Source: Waltergamsia citrina
Taxonomy: Eukaryota; Ascomycota; Sordariomycetes; Hypocreales; Bionectriaceae
Length of the DNA: 64,000 bases
Reading direction: 5' to 3'
Assembly: GCA_022814615.1 (NCBI GenBank)
Contig: JAKLNE010000021.1
Coordinates: 428,712-492,711, forward strand
A program made the translations under genes and the position numbers. Of this stretch, positions 25,000 to 36,131 are shown one piece after another; position 1 is the stretch's first letter, and every line of letters starts with the position of its first letter. Below the pieces are notes generated by a model. The model ran no database searches, was not told where the DNA came from, and saw only the letters and a list, made by a program, of their open reading frames with translations.

Positions 25000-26565
25000 G
25001 TGTGGATTAATTATTACATGTTACAACGGCACATGGTTAGGGGTAGTGTCGTGATGTTTCCTCCATGCGGAGAGCTCCAATCATAGAAATCGTATGCTAC
25101 AAGTACATGGTAAATCATCCATAGCCACGGGGATGCCCTGGGAAACCCTGGCATCGCGGCTGATAGACTGAGGTCACTGACCTGGCTCGAGACCGTGCTT
25201 CAACGGGGCTCCGTCTGTGTGTCTTTTGGTCCCCCACGCAGTTCAGTTCTATCAACGCGCCAGAGCATCCTACACTGGATCGCATTTCATGAACCAATCG
25301 CTCTGTCCGTGATAACAGCACCAGATGCCCGTGAGTGGTGTATCATCCAGCGCTCGGGGCAGCGCCATGTTTCAATGATTAGTTCATCCCTACAAGGCTA
25401 CCAGTTGCGTGCTACAGGCATCTTATCTCGTCACCTGTCAGCGCGACAGTCCGGAGCCAAGACCACACCACCCACGGACAATAGCCACAAGCACGTTTTC
25501 TGCACGTAGTTCGAGATTAAGAAGTTTTGAAACGAGTCCGTGAACCCTCCATGACGCCAAGAAGGACACTCGGACCCCATCGAAGCAAAAAAGAAGGAAG
25601 GATTCGAATGTTCTTATTAGCATTAATCTGCGGCTAACTCGAAAGATTGGCTTCTTTCAGGGATGCTGCATCCTCGTCGCATAATACATACTGGTCAAAC
25701 AAGTGGAAAATGTAACGCCGCAGATCTTTGGTCTGCCTTGTTGAGGTCTGTAATTGCAAAGGTAGTAAGTAGGTTTGCGCAAAGGCTAGAAGACACGTAG
25801 ATATCGAACGAAGAGGAAGAAGCAATTTGTCTAAACTTGATCAAGAATTAAAACGTCAAGAGATGCATTAGCTAGTCGTGACTTTCTTTGCACGCCATCT
25901 GGATCTTGTATGTCGTGATTTATGCTGGGTCTTACTATTAGATCGATGCGACCCTAAGGTACGGGTCAAGTAAATCTTAAACTTAGAATCAACGTCGTAG
26001 CGTTCAGTAACGGAGTGGATTTATACGGAATTCTATCATGGACATCATTGATACTGATTGATAATTTCAGAAACGGGTAAGAGTTGCCTTATGATTTCGC
26101 TGTTCAATCAATCCAACTCACCCTGCTTCACGAACCTATCTGGAAAAAAGCAACACGACCAACGGCAACGGGCTTTGTAAAATCTTCCACCCATTTGAAA
26201 ATACAACCAGAAGTGGATGAACGGACAAGCTGATTTAGAGAAAAACTAAAAATACTCTACCCTAGCCTCGAGCATCAGCCTCTCGTCTCTCTTCCCAAGT
26301 TTGCCCTCGAACCGAATACACAGATTGCTTTGCTCATACTCAGACTCCCGATGAACCCTTCTTCCCCATCTGACTGCCGGGGACTCGTACTTGTAGATCC
26401 ACATCCCTCTTTAGACGTTTCGATCCATGTCACACGGCCTATCGTCTTGAACGGATCCGTTCCTGCACTCATCTAATCAAGCACCTTATTCTCAGGTATA
26501 GGCGACTTGACTGTTAAAGCAACGAGTTCTAGTATACTATCCTAGGCACTACTCGTTCGGCCGTG

Positions 26566-27305
26566 CTAAACTACCCAGATAGTGTGCATGAGAAGCAAAG
26601 CCACACAGAGCCCGTCAAACCATCCCGTGATGAGCATATCGTAGCCCTTGTATTTGGCTTTCATGACCATGCGCATAGTGTCATAGTCTGCGAGGACCTC
26701 TGGCTTTTGAAATGTCTCCTTTGGATTGCCCATGCGTACCAGGGTCCGTGGAGTTTGCTATTCTTTGGTATCCATGGATTGCCCTCCTGCTTATCAAGTC
26801 CAACGTCAAGGAAACGGCTTGGCCCATTATTAGGAATGAGACCACTGTTGGATAAACCGTCGGCGACAGCTGCAGCGGCAATGATTTCGACTTGACGGAC
26901 TTCTAACGCATGCTCGAACGAGTTGTCTTGTAGCATCCTCTCTATTGTCGTTTGTGCCTGTGAACCGTCATTTTTGTTGGCTCCCTGGTTATCGGTGGAT
27001 GAATCCAGAGCTTTCACCTTAAGACTCGTCGACAGCACGGGCGATACAGAGTTGAACCAGCTTCGTGCAAGCTGGTTCAACGTCGGCGGACCCCAATCTT
27101 CCCTTTCTACCGGAACAGGCCCAAGAGGTGGCCAACGCGCATCGACGGGGCAGATAGTGAGATTGGCGGCTGGTTGACCTGTGTCGCTATCGGCGGTGTT
27201 TTGGAGTACCGCGAGTCCGAGTGTCGCGGTGTTGGAGATGCTTCCAATAGATATCGGCTGGGCCAATACTTGCCGAGCGTTGTTGAAGAGTTGTGAGTGC
27301 CACAT
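26566..27305 (-). pseudogene. Decayed membrane-protein gene with large extracellular domain
   Basis: The minus frame 27305-26661 (214 codons) begins VMWHSQLFNNARQVLAQPIS and looks like part of a fungal membrane protein's exterior domain. It runs out of frame near 26740. A different frame then continues with a coding-like stretch (KPEVLADYDTMRMVMKAKYK) followed by a hydrophobic segment around GLCVALLLMHTIWVV and a TAG at 26568-26566, as expected for a C-terminal membrane anchor. I could find no phase-compatible intron joining the two, so a frameshift is likely. Upstream on the same strand (about 27310-27490) a third open piece contains GQGVGFGTGPVPCDHTMVWY and may be another exon or fragment. 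The exact family and full gene extent are unresolved. Confidence 0.45.
27051..27081. repeat. Perfect 13-bp inverted repeat
   Basis: Arms 27051-27063 and 27069-27081 are exact reverse complements around a 5-nt loop, inside the decayed membrane-protein gene. Confidence 0.95.
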
Positions 27306-27925
27306 TACGTCCGTAGACGCTGTTCATCAGTAGAGCAGACTAAACGGGAGTCCATGCACTCAGCTCCGTACCAAACCATTGTATGATCACACGGAACGGG
27401 TCCCGTTCCAAAGCCTACACCCTGACCGAGATTGATCTCGTGGGGAGCGGATCCGTGAGCTTGCGGAGGAAAAATACTTCGTTTGTCCAGTTTCTACCTG
27501 CTATTGAACGTTGACATCTGCTTCTGGCTGGTGTACCCAGCCACTCATCGCGGCTACTGTCAGGAAGCAATCTGTCTTTATGTAGAGAGTTAAAAATAAG
27601 ACGCTAATAGCCTCACTTTTCTTGGACTATCAAAGCTAGTAGATACAGAGATGATGGAAGTCTTATTGTATAGAAGCATAGAATATATACAATTATCAAT
27701 ATTAATAAATCCTAATGAAGCTGCTTTATAATTAGCCTATGTGCTCTCCTTTACTCATTACCATAAGAGCAGAGCATAGTATAGACAAAAGAAATTCTAA
27801 CATAATAGTAATGACTATAATATATTTGGAGATTTCCTACTGCATAATTAAACTAGTAGGAGGGGTTATTTGCTCTACCTTGTTATATTTGGACTGTGCT
27901 TTATTCCTCCCTTGACGTGCTTTAC
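27306..27925. other. Spacer with CpG-poor A/T-rich island
   Basis: 27306-27500 may still belong to the decayed gene on the minus strand. From about 27600 to 27900 the sequence is rich in TA/AT dinucleotides and almost free of CG, as left by repeat-induced point mutation of a former repeat. No readable element remains. Confidence 0.45.
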
Positions 27926-28435
27926 TCATTGGATGGACTCAAACTTCGCCCACTGCTTAGGTGTCTCACCCAGTTGTCCATTTCCCGAACCTTCTTCATA
28001 CCACTGGCTGAACTCTCGAAACTCCTTTTTGGTCGCGCCTGATCCAGGTCCTAGGTCGAAAGTCCTTCCATCTCCGGTTTGGAATACCGAGGGAACAACA
28101 TCAGCCGTACATACATCGTTCAGGATGTAAACACCACGCTCTATCATCGCATTCATTTCTTTGCCGTAACGGTTCGCAAAGTCATCAGTAGATTCGTTGG
28201 CCCGTCGGATGATATGGTCTTTTAGTTCGCTTTCTAGAATAATGGCATTGGGATCTATGCCGTCGGCGATAAGGTGATCGCGTCCCTTTTTCGCCAAGGC
28301 CGCGTAGTCTCTGGGCGTCTCGTATACCATGAGCTCATCGTCTGAGTTCCGACGACCAGCGTTGTGTTTATAGCCCTGTTCTAATGCAGATAAATCCGCA
28401 TCCGAGGATGATTCGGGGGCTGGTTGTTTAGACAT
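27926..28435 (-). CDS. Small hydrophilic protein of unknown function
   Basis: Single-exon frame of 169 residues from ATG 28435 to the TGA at 27926-27928. The product is acidic and soluble, begins MSKQPAPESSSDADLSALEQ and ends with a Gly-rich stretch and GETPKQWAKFESIQ. It has no signal peptide, membrane segment or recognisable catalytic motif. A mid-protein helix-rich region (about residues 45-105) contains several charged residues and one Cys. Codon use looks coding, and the frame is longer than expected by chance in this A/T-richer block. The longer version would begin at a GTG and is not preferred. Its neighbours are a decayed gene and a GPI-like gene, so this is an accessory gene. I do not recognise the family. 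Confidence 0.55.
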   Translation of the reverse strand: MSKQPAPESSSDADLSALEQGYKHNAGRRNSDDELMVYETPRDYAALAKKGRDHLIADGIDPNAIILESELKDHIIRRANESTDDFANRYGKEMNAMIERGVYILNDVCTADVVPSVFQTGDGRTFDLGPGSGATKKEFREFSQWYEEGSGNGQLGETPKQWAKFESIQ

Positions 28436-29036
28436 ATTTTGCACCGTGCTTGTTCCCTTTGTCTTCTAGTTCTTCTGATTCCCGTTAAGTAAGCGTAAGT
28501 GTGAGAAATGGCAAGTTTTCTATCCCTACTTACGGCGCTCGGCAGAGGGGGTTGGAAAAGGAAAGGGGGTTTTGTAAGTCAAGAAACCGAGGTTCGTTAT
28601 GATTAGAATATGATAGATACATTGAGGCCGCGCTGCACGGCGCGCTATTCGACGTTATAAATCACAAGGTATGCAGTGAATGCGGGGGAGGGTGAGCAGG
28701 TTTAGGCATCAGGAAGTTCGTACTCTAGGGAAGCTCCTTGGCCTATCAAAAGGGTGTACGTAGAAGCTGGTGCCTGATTTAACCATCTCCGCGAGAAGAC
28801 ATTTTAGACACTCCCTTTAGGCTCGATGAGACCATAAGTTTTCACAAGAATCCTAAAGCGCTTACTGACAAGGCAACGCTCAGCTGATGAATCCATTTTA
28901 ACATTTACGTTCTCGTCGGTTCCATGCAGCACCTCACTGATCTTGTCCCACAGTAGCATCTTATAATTTATGAGTTATAACTCTTCTTTTGCTAGTCGGC
29001 CGCAAATTTTCCCCGGTACAATGGATTAGTTGTACC
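28436..29036. other. Spacer
   Basis: Promoter-side sequence for the small minus-strand gene and the 3' side of the GPI-like gene. No open frame, repeat or RNA gene was recognised. Confidence 0.5.
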
Positions 29037-29723
29037 TTATATCATTGCAAAGGTTGCAAGACTAGCCACGGCAGCAATAGCAAATACACTCGGCTGTGTA
29101 GAGGTAGAAGTGTTATCAGTCTCCTCCGCATTATCCGTGCTACTCGTTTGACTTCCCGATTGCTGAGATTGGCTCGTCTCTTCCTCCTCGGAATCATTAA
29201 TGTTGCTAGTTTCACTTCCTGTTCGCTCAGGATCGCTCGTCCGCTGCGTGTCGGCCCCGGTCTGGGTAAGCAAATCCGCTCCAGAAGTAATTGTCACATC
29301 GTAATGCCCAAATGAAAAGATATCATCTATATCCGTTTTCTCGGTGATGATCGCCGTGCGAGTATAGTCCTCGTCATGGCTATTTATTTGAGTACACTCT
29401 AAAGGTTCCGTCCCGCTCATATCGCAATGCATCGACACAGTCATAAATTCTGGTGGTCGAAGGCTTGTGGGGATTGCAAGAGTAAACTGCACGTCGAAAT
29501 CCCCTGTCTTCGCCGCGCCAGGCGGAACCGACTTCTCGGCCCATGGGCCTAAGGTCAAGGTAGTAACTAATTCGTGTTCGGAAGCTTCGCCGTCAATCTC
29601 GCTCTGGCAGGCAATAGCATAGGTGGTGCTGGAGGACTCAACGCCGAGTAAAGCCCCGTGGAAGGGCGAGGGGTCGCACCCGCCATCGTTGGGAAGAAGG
29701 ACGGAGATAGTAGTGGTAGACAT
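29037..29723 (-). CDS. GPI-anchored-protein-like gene lacking a signal peptide
   Basis: Single-exon frame, 228 residues, ATG 29723 to TAA 29039-29037. The N-terminus MSTTTISVLLPNDGG resembles the mature start of a fungal cell-wall protein family whose members usually read signal peptide, then S/TTTxSxxLPG-type strands. Residues about 160-205 are Ser/Thr/Gln-rich and low complexity, and the last about 15 residues (VFAIAAVASLATFAMI) are hydrophobic, as in a GPI-attachment signal. No signal peptide precedes the beta-domain. The in-frame upstream codons contain ATG at 29756-29754, but a TAA five codons later blocks extension. Either an upstream exon supplies the signal, or the gene has lost it and is decaying. 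A TATA-like sequence lies at about 29778-29786. Confidence 0.55.
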   Translation of the reverse strand: MSTTTISVLLPNDGGCDPSPFHGALLGVESSSTTYAIACQSEIDGEASEHELVTTLTLGPWAEKSVPPGAAKTGDFDVQFTLAIPTSLRPPEFMTVSMHCDMSGTEPLECTQINSHDEDYTRTAIITEKTDIDDIFSFGHYDVTITSGADLLTQTGADTQRTSDPERTGSETSNINDSEEEETSQSQQSGSQTSSTDNAEETDNTSTSTQPSVFAIAAVASLATFAMI

Positions 29724-30950
29724 GGTGACGATTGATTAAGAGAGGACGCATCTCATAAAGCTGAATGTTCCGGTTCTGGATATATATGTAAGACGTCGAG
29801 TTGCCCCATTACATGAAAATAAGCGGATCTAAGCGACGTCGCAATGATCTTTATATTACTATGCTAGGGGAAGTGCGAATTGACGGAAAAAATCGCGGAG
29901 ATTACAGCGTTGCGATAAGAGTATGGCGCCGAATATGGCGGGTACGAAAGCAGAACCTCGATTCCAGTATTGATTTCGAGGGATACCACTCAATATGGAG
30001 GGTACGAAAGCATGCCCTCGACTACAGTATCGTACAGGTAATATATCCTAACCAGTTGCAGGGTCTTCCCTAGATTCGCCCAATAGCAACCTGCCGGGTA
30101 CGAGGATACCGGCACTTTTCGATCGCCCCTGGTACGGTGCTTTCTGAAAGAGGTCAATTGTGCCGTTGGGCAGAATTGGCACTTTCGAGGGTGGCCTTAG
30201 CCCTCATCAAAGAGCACGAGAGCAATCAACAAACTAAACATGAGTCTCTGAACCTTAAGTTTTGTTGCTAGAAGGCTGCACTCTCCGAGCACTTTTCATA
30301 GCGACAGGGGGAGGCACCAGGCAGACTTATTCTTCCAAATAATCCGGCACTGCAGTGTATAAGTTCTGGTGTCTCATTTTCCAATAATAGCTCGATGGCT
30401 AGCTATATCGTTCAATAGCCTTCATTACAGAATGCGCGTAGACTTCAAATTGTTTCCAAAGGGGGTCCGAGACCGGCACTCGGGAAATACTGTCAGAATA
30501 GGTGAGGTAAGGGTGGCATACGTACTGGTGTTGAACAGAGATATCCTCGCTGTCAGGGTGCCAAGGCAGCACGAACCCTGTGAGATGAACACAGAGGCCA
30601 GAAAACCCAATCAGCTGCTCATATTCCTTCTTATCGCAATGGAAAATGGTTTCTGATTCTTTCGCTGAAGGATCTCTACCCCCCGAAGTCAAGGTCCATC
30701 AGTGAACCCAGCTCGCAAATGTATTGTCATATTTTTCACCATCACCCTGAAACACAATGCCACAGGCCGTCTACTATGCAATAGAGTTTCTAGTATGGCT
30801 GGGCTTGCCCATGGTCTGGACGCGGTAGACCGGAATAAGTAATCGTTGATGCCCTTCAGAAGTTGGCTCATTACTCGTCTTCTCATTTTTCTACGAAACC
30901 GTATGAATGCATCGTGAAATCTCAACCATCTTACCTTTCTCTCCTTTCAA
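29724..30950. other. Spacer with coding-like fragment and 60-bp repeat
   Basis: Contains two 39-bp direct copies spaced exactly 60 bp apart (29932-29970, 29992-30030). The minus-strand frame 30692-30399 (97 codons, no early ATG) reads protein-like around GLCVHLTGFVLPWHPDSEDI and could be the last exon or relic of a lost gene; no upstream exon was found. Otherwise nothing was recognised. Confidence 0.4.
29932..30030. repeat. Imperfect 39-bp direct repeat, 60-bp period
   Basis: Copies 29932-29970 and 29992-30030 match at 33 of 39 positions with no gap. The exact 60-bp spacing keeps both copies in the same reading frame (IWRVRK in both). Confidence 0.85.
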
Positions 30951-33900
30951 TCACACCATCCTCGTCTGCAGCTCCCTCGTCTCCTCACGCAACCCCCTAA
31001 GTTGCTTCTCAAAGTCCTTATTCACCCACTCCCAGTACGACAGCCAAGTCCCCGCCGCCCCAGCATTACTAGTAGCAGCGCCAGCATTGCCCGTCATAGC
31101 CTTCATCCTGTCACCCAACAAGAGTGTGACACGAAGCACGCTCTTGTTGGCCTCTTCCTGCTTCTCGATATCCTGCTTGACGGCGTTCTCCTTGAGCTTC
31201 ACTGAGAGCACGGATCGGTAGGCCTCTGCAATCGAGTCAAGTCGGCGGGCGGTCTCGTCGGGGTCGATGACCATGAGTTTGGTGATCATGAGGTTGCACA
31301 GTTGGCGAATGTCGTTGTCGTCCTTAAGGCCTGCGACGATTCGGTCGTAAAAGTCGATATTGTTGATGCGGCTGAAAGCCGTTTCCATCAAGGCGTACAA
31401 TGTCTCATACGCGCTCTGTTGCTTGTCAGTATCTTCAATGAGAGATGGACTTGGAAAAGCGTACCTTGCGGACTTCTAGTCCGTCATCGACAGTGTGCGT
31501 GAAGGGGCCAAGCTTGACCTCCCTGACAAGTTCAGGCTTGACGACGGATTCTGTTAGGACGAAAGGTACAAGCTGGCCTAGGTGTGGTAGAATCAGATCG
31601 GGCTTGTTGTGTGTCGCAGAGTTGAGAGTGGTCATCGCCAGGCGGCGAATCTCCATATCCTTGTCTTGCAGCATAGCTAGCAGCATGTCGACTAGAACAT
31701 TTCGGAGCATGGAGTCGAAAGTATCCTCGCTCTCTGGTAGGGTGTAGCGAATAGCCTGGACGGCCATGCCACGAACGGCGGGTGAGTTGGCTGACAGTAA
31801 TGTCTACATCTGTTAGCATCATCCACGTAGAGTCTTTCTGATCTGATACTCACCTGCAACTGCGGCATGAACTCGGCCGGATTGAGTATCACCAGGCGTC
31901 CAGCACACTCAGCGCAAAGCACCTTGTTGTCAGCATTTTCCGACGCCTCCAGCAGCTTGCTCCAGATACCAGGGGCGTAGCTTTCCAGCTCCGCTGAGAG
32001 GGATGTAATAGATTGCAAAATTTCCTTGACGGACTGGATGAGTAGATACTGGGTGTTTCCACCTTGGTTCATTGTGTCAAGAATGACGGGCAGGAACTGC
32101 TTCACGTTGCCAGAGCCCGCTCTTCCTAGCGCCAAAGCAGCCGACAGTGATACCTTGTCAGGCTCTTCATGGAACTGTTCCAGGAACAAGTTAGGCTTGA
32201 GGGGCGACTCTGCTCCGAGTCCTCGCCCAGCTTCTCCCAGCACGGCCAACGCAAGGCTCACTCTAGCGTCATCTCCCGTCTGAGTGCTGGATCTTAATTC
32301 AGATACAAAGCTATCAATTGTGACCCCGGCAGACTCTCCACTAGTGACAAGTAGAGTTCCGATTACCTTGCCGACGACAGCAGAATCGCCTAAGACGCTG
32401 ACGTCGTTGAGCAGCCCCTTCATCAAGAGCTGGCCGGCGCCACTCTTTCCGACATTGACCACCAAATCAATGACTTGGTCGAGTACAATGCTGGCGAACT
32501 GTGTCTTCAGAAGCTCACACAAGGCTTTAATCATCTCCTCGGTCATAACGAGATCAGGATGGTTAGGTGCCAAGTTTGCTAGAATCACCAAGGATGGTCC
32601 AAGCAAGTGCGTATCGCTCGTCGTAATCGCCGGCATCAGTGAAGACACAACACCTTGAATCGTAGCTGGCTCGAGCTGATCCTTTGCTGCGGAAGAGAGT
32701 GTCAAGTGCTTAAGGGCGACGATACTTGACCCTCGTAGGGCTCTGTTTGCTTTGCGCAGCTGGGCTGCAAGCTCCAGCGTAACATCCTGAACCCAGGCCT
32801 TTTCTAGCTGATCAGTTGAGTGGGCTGAGGCAGCTACCTGGTCCACGGCTCTAACGGCTGCCAAGCGGGTCGTCTCGTTCTTGATCCGCTCCTGGAGCAC
32901 ATTGAGTGCTGCAAATCGCTTGTCTCGAGACAACAGAGCCGAGCCCTCAGTGGAAGAAGTACGTGAAATGAGCACACCAAGAGCGTGAATCGCACGCTGA
33001 CGGACCTCAGCATCGGCATCGTTTGCCGAGCTGCGGTCCATAATTACATCGTAGAGCTTGTCCAATTCAGCCTGATGTTTCGTCCCTGTGTTGTGTGCTC
33101 GAGGAGGCGTAATGGTCTTAACAAGTTCCTCGACAGTTCGCACAGCTTCACTAGAGATCTTGTAGAACCTGTCTTGGACTGCAGTGGTGATTCCTGCTAC
33201 AATCTTCACCAGATACGGCTGCAGCGATGCCGAGGGATGAGTCTTTCCGATGTCGCTGATCAACTTCAGAGCCGCAATCTTCAGTGTGCTCGCTGTAGCG
33301 GAGCCCGAACCGCTTGCGACACCAAGTGCAGAAGTCACGGTGCCGGAACCTGTGGACTTGGCAGCTTCGATGATGGGCCCAATGATATCTCCCAAGTAGT
33401 CAGTCAGGCCTCCGCGTTGCACAGACACCATGTCATCGAGCAAGCTAACAATGGACTGTTTGGTGGGAATCGCCTTGCCCTTCAGGTGTTTCGTAGCAGC
33501 CTTGACTATAGTAGGCGTGAGGCGCGCCAGGTCTGACTGAGGTCCGGTCTGGGGGATCTTCTCAAGCGTCGGCGATGTGAATCCAGGTACCTTCATAGGC
33601 TGCGAGTAGCCTCCAGCACTGCTCTGCCGTCTTCGTTTTCGGCTGATCGGCGCCTGGCTGACGGTCTCGGGCTCGTTATCGTCGAGAGATAGCTCCGTAG
33701 CGTGAAGTCCCTCGCCAGTCTTGCGGACTAGCAAAGCCAATGCAGAAATGACCTCGAGTCTAACATTCTCCTCTCGCTCATCGATACGCTTGATGAGTGG
33801 TGGTGCCGCCTGGCTGTAGAGGACTCCACTCTCAAGCAGATCACCACTACCACGAGTGGCAATCAATGTGTACAGAGTCTTGGCTGCGCATCGTCGGACC

Positions 33901-35178
33901 TTCCAACTGGCATCATCGTCGTCGTCTTCGAATCCATCATCGGCGTCGAACTCGTCGTCCTCATCCTCTTCTTCGTCTTCCTCTTCGTCGACGTCCATAT
34001 CGTCGTCATCCATGGCGTAGTTAGGGTCGTATCGCAGATAACGCAAACAAGCAGCGATCATATCGTCTGTGAATGGTCTGGTCTCTTGCGGGCAGGATGC
34101 CAGGAAGGCCTCGAGGGCAACGAGAGACGCTTCACGGACCTCGTTAAAATCTTGGCCAAGATCGTCGCCATCGCTTAGCTTCTCCAAGTGCACTTGTAGT
34201 TCTGATTCGGAAAGTGCCTGTAGAACCTTGGGCGTAGTCTTGGAGATGTGAGGTCCGAAGCGAACAGGGATCGACCGCGCCATGCTGCCAAGAATGGAGA
34301 TATAGAGACGGCGTGTGACTGCGCTCAAGTTGTCGCGAGCCAAGCCCTCCATTATGCGCTGCACAATATCCTGGAGGTGTTCCTCAGTCAAATAAACTGC
34401 GAGCATGGAGATGGCCACCACGGCGCGTTTCTTGACCACGGATGTACCCTTCTCGCTCTCCAGCATCTGGATAATGATTTCTTGCATGGCTTCCACCTCG
34501 ACCTGCTCAAGCAGAGGGCCGAAACATCGAACGACTTCGATCATGACGTCGACGGATTCGGCATTCAGATCGCCCTCGTTCTGAAGCATACCCTCAGGGA
34601 CAGGCGGCAGCTTAACGTTCGAGGTCTTGGGCACCTTTGTCTTGGGTCCAGGTCCGATCAAGCGGGGAATGAGGACCCGGCTGACAGCATTGTAGGCTTC
34701 TTGTACATCGCTCGTAGTCGGGATACCGGGGACGGGTCGGGGAAGGGCCATAATGACAGCACGGAGAGCTAATGATGGAACAGCATTGTCGACGGAGTTC
34801 TTAAGCTTCAGCATCGACAGCTTCTCGATCATGGGGGCAATAATCGTGCTAGGAATCTTGCTGACGAGAGGGCCAAGACTACAAATTACGAGTTAGCTTC
34901 CCTAAATGTAGCTAAAGGAGACGAGTGAGCGGGATGAAAGCGTACCACTTGATGGCAAGGTTCTGAACCTCGCCATTCTGATCGTCGAGGGTCTTGATGA
35001 TGTTGTCCACGGTTCGGGCGGCAACGTTGTAGTCATGGTGAAGGAACTCGGGTTTCGCATTGTTCAGAAGATGCAACAGGTCGTTCAAAGACATGAAGCG
35101 GTAATCTGGATCGGCATCGTTGAGCTTGCCCACCAGGTTCATGACCGCCTGGGGCGTCGCGGGCTGCGGGGCTGCCAT
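30951..35178 (-). CDS. CAND1: CAND1/TIP120, cullin-associated NEDD8-dissociated protein
   Basis: Exons 35178-34946, 34878-31854, 31803-31465 and 31415-30951 give 1353 residues. Introns of 67, 50 and 49 nt have matching phases. The protein is a continuous HEAT-repeat solenoid. It opens with MNLVGKLNDADPDYRFMSLN, has the CLGPLVSKI repeat created by the first splice, and carries the acidic insertion typical of CAND1 (about residues 364-398, Asp/Glu runs). The C-terminal TIP120 domain includes VKPELVREVKLGPFTHTVDD and the tail YALMETAFSRI. CAND1 binds unneddylated cullin-RBX1 and exchanges substrate receptors of SCF ligases. In Aspergillus nidulans the protein is split into two genes; here it is one. 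ATG 35178 starts the canonical N-terminus. Confidence 0.93.
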
Positions 35179-36131
35179 GATGAGCGAGCTCCGAGGGAGT
35201 TGCGGGGGAGGCGGTGGGCTTTGAAGGGTTAGGTGATCATGAGATGAACAGAAGAAGTTTATTGGCGAGTAAAAAGGTTAAAGGATAAAAAAAGAAAGAG
35301 GCGAGAGACAAACGTTGGCCTCGCGTCGTGAAGATTAGGCATGCCAACGGTGGCGGTTGTTTGGTTGGTGGGGTTGAGTTGAAGCTGAGCTCACGATTCT
35401 TTGTGGATCGCCGCGCCGCCCGGAGCTCTCACAATCAAAGCAGTCCTGCCCCACTTCTCACTTTGAGCTCACTTCTGCCTTTTCCTACCCTGCAGATCAC
35501 CTCTGCTACTACTATACCAGGTAAGGTAGCTCTCTTCTCTGCCTCTCTCATTGCTCACCCTGCGATATCAACGCTTTTTGCTCATGGAGAAGCTTGTTCT
35601 TTCCTCGCTGCTAGTTGTCTGATGTACTGTTGATAGATTTAGAGTCTCAATGCTGCTGTGTCACGATAAAGGCATCCTCAAACAATTCACTTTGTACAAT
35701 CACGATAATCAAACATACTTGCCATGACTGGTGAGACACCTTATTTCCCAAGCTCGGCTCTTGCTGAGCTAAAGGCGAAGCTACTATCGATTTAGGGCAA
35801 TTGTTAGATTGACCGGTCAAGGTATAAGTGTTTTCCTTCGGTTTCTGGTGTGCGAAACGCCAGGCCTTTGCGGTGGCTTCGTCTTTACCCCTGACCGCAA
35901 TGTGAGAACGCGGTGATGATTGCAGACAAAGCGCAGTTCTGATTCACTAAATGCACTCTAATAACATCGTAAATGCTTTGGTACAGGCTTTAGATTATTT
36001 ACATATATATATATATAAATCAAGCCTGAGATCATCCCTTGCTGCTGTTGTGCCTCTTTACTTGTGTGATACTACAGCACAAAGTCCAAGCCGAACCAGT
36101 CTCATTATTCTCCAAACCAACAAGCTCAAGA
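35179..36131. other. Divergent promoter region between CAND1 and the secreted-protein gene
   Basis: GC-rich next to CAND1, then increasingly A/T-rich. An (AT)n run at 36003-36016 lies about 120 nt before the secreted-protein ATG and may serve as TATA region. No gene was recognised. Confidence 0.5.

Larger units (their letters stand above)
21789..26565. other. 4.8-kb spacer upstream of the symporter
   Basis: A GGAAGG/GAAGAA-rich purine tract at about 22000-22140 lies just upstream of the symporter on its own (minus) strand and reads as C/T-rich leader there. Other content: several GTACGAGTA words (22223-24850), a (CGCAT)5 repeat at 23651-23678, a T17 homopolymer at 24983-24999. The 193-codon minus frame at 23232-23813 spans the pentanucleotide repeat and is not convincing. 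No gene is called. Confidence 0.5.

Noticed and set aside
32985..34772. Several + frames of 75-183 codons
   Set aside because: All are antisense to the long second exon of CAND1.
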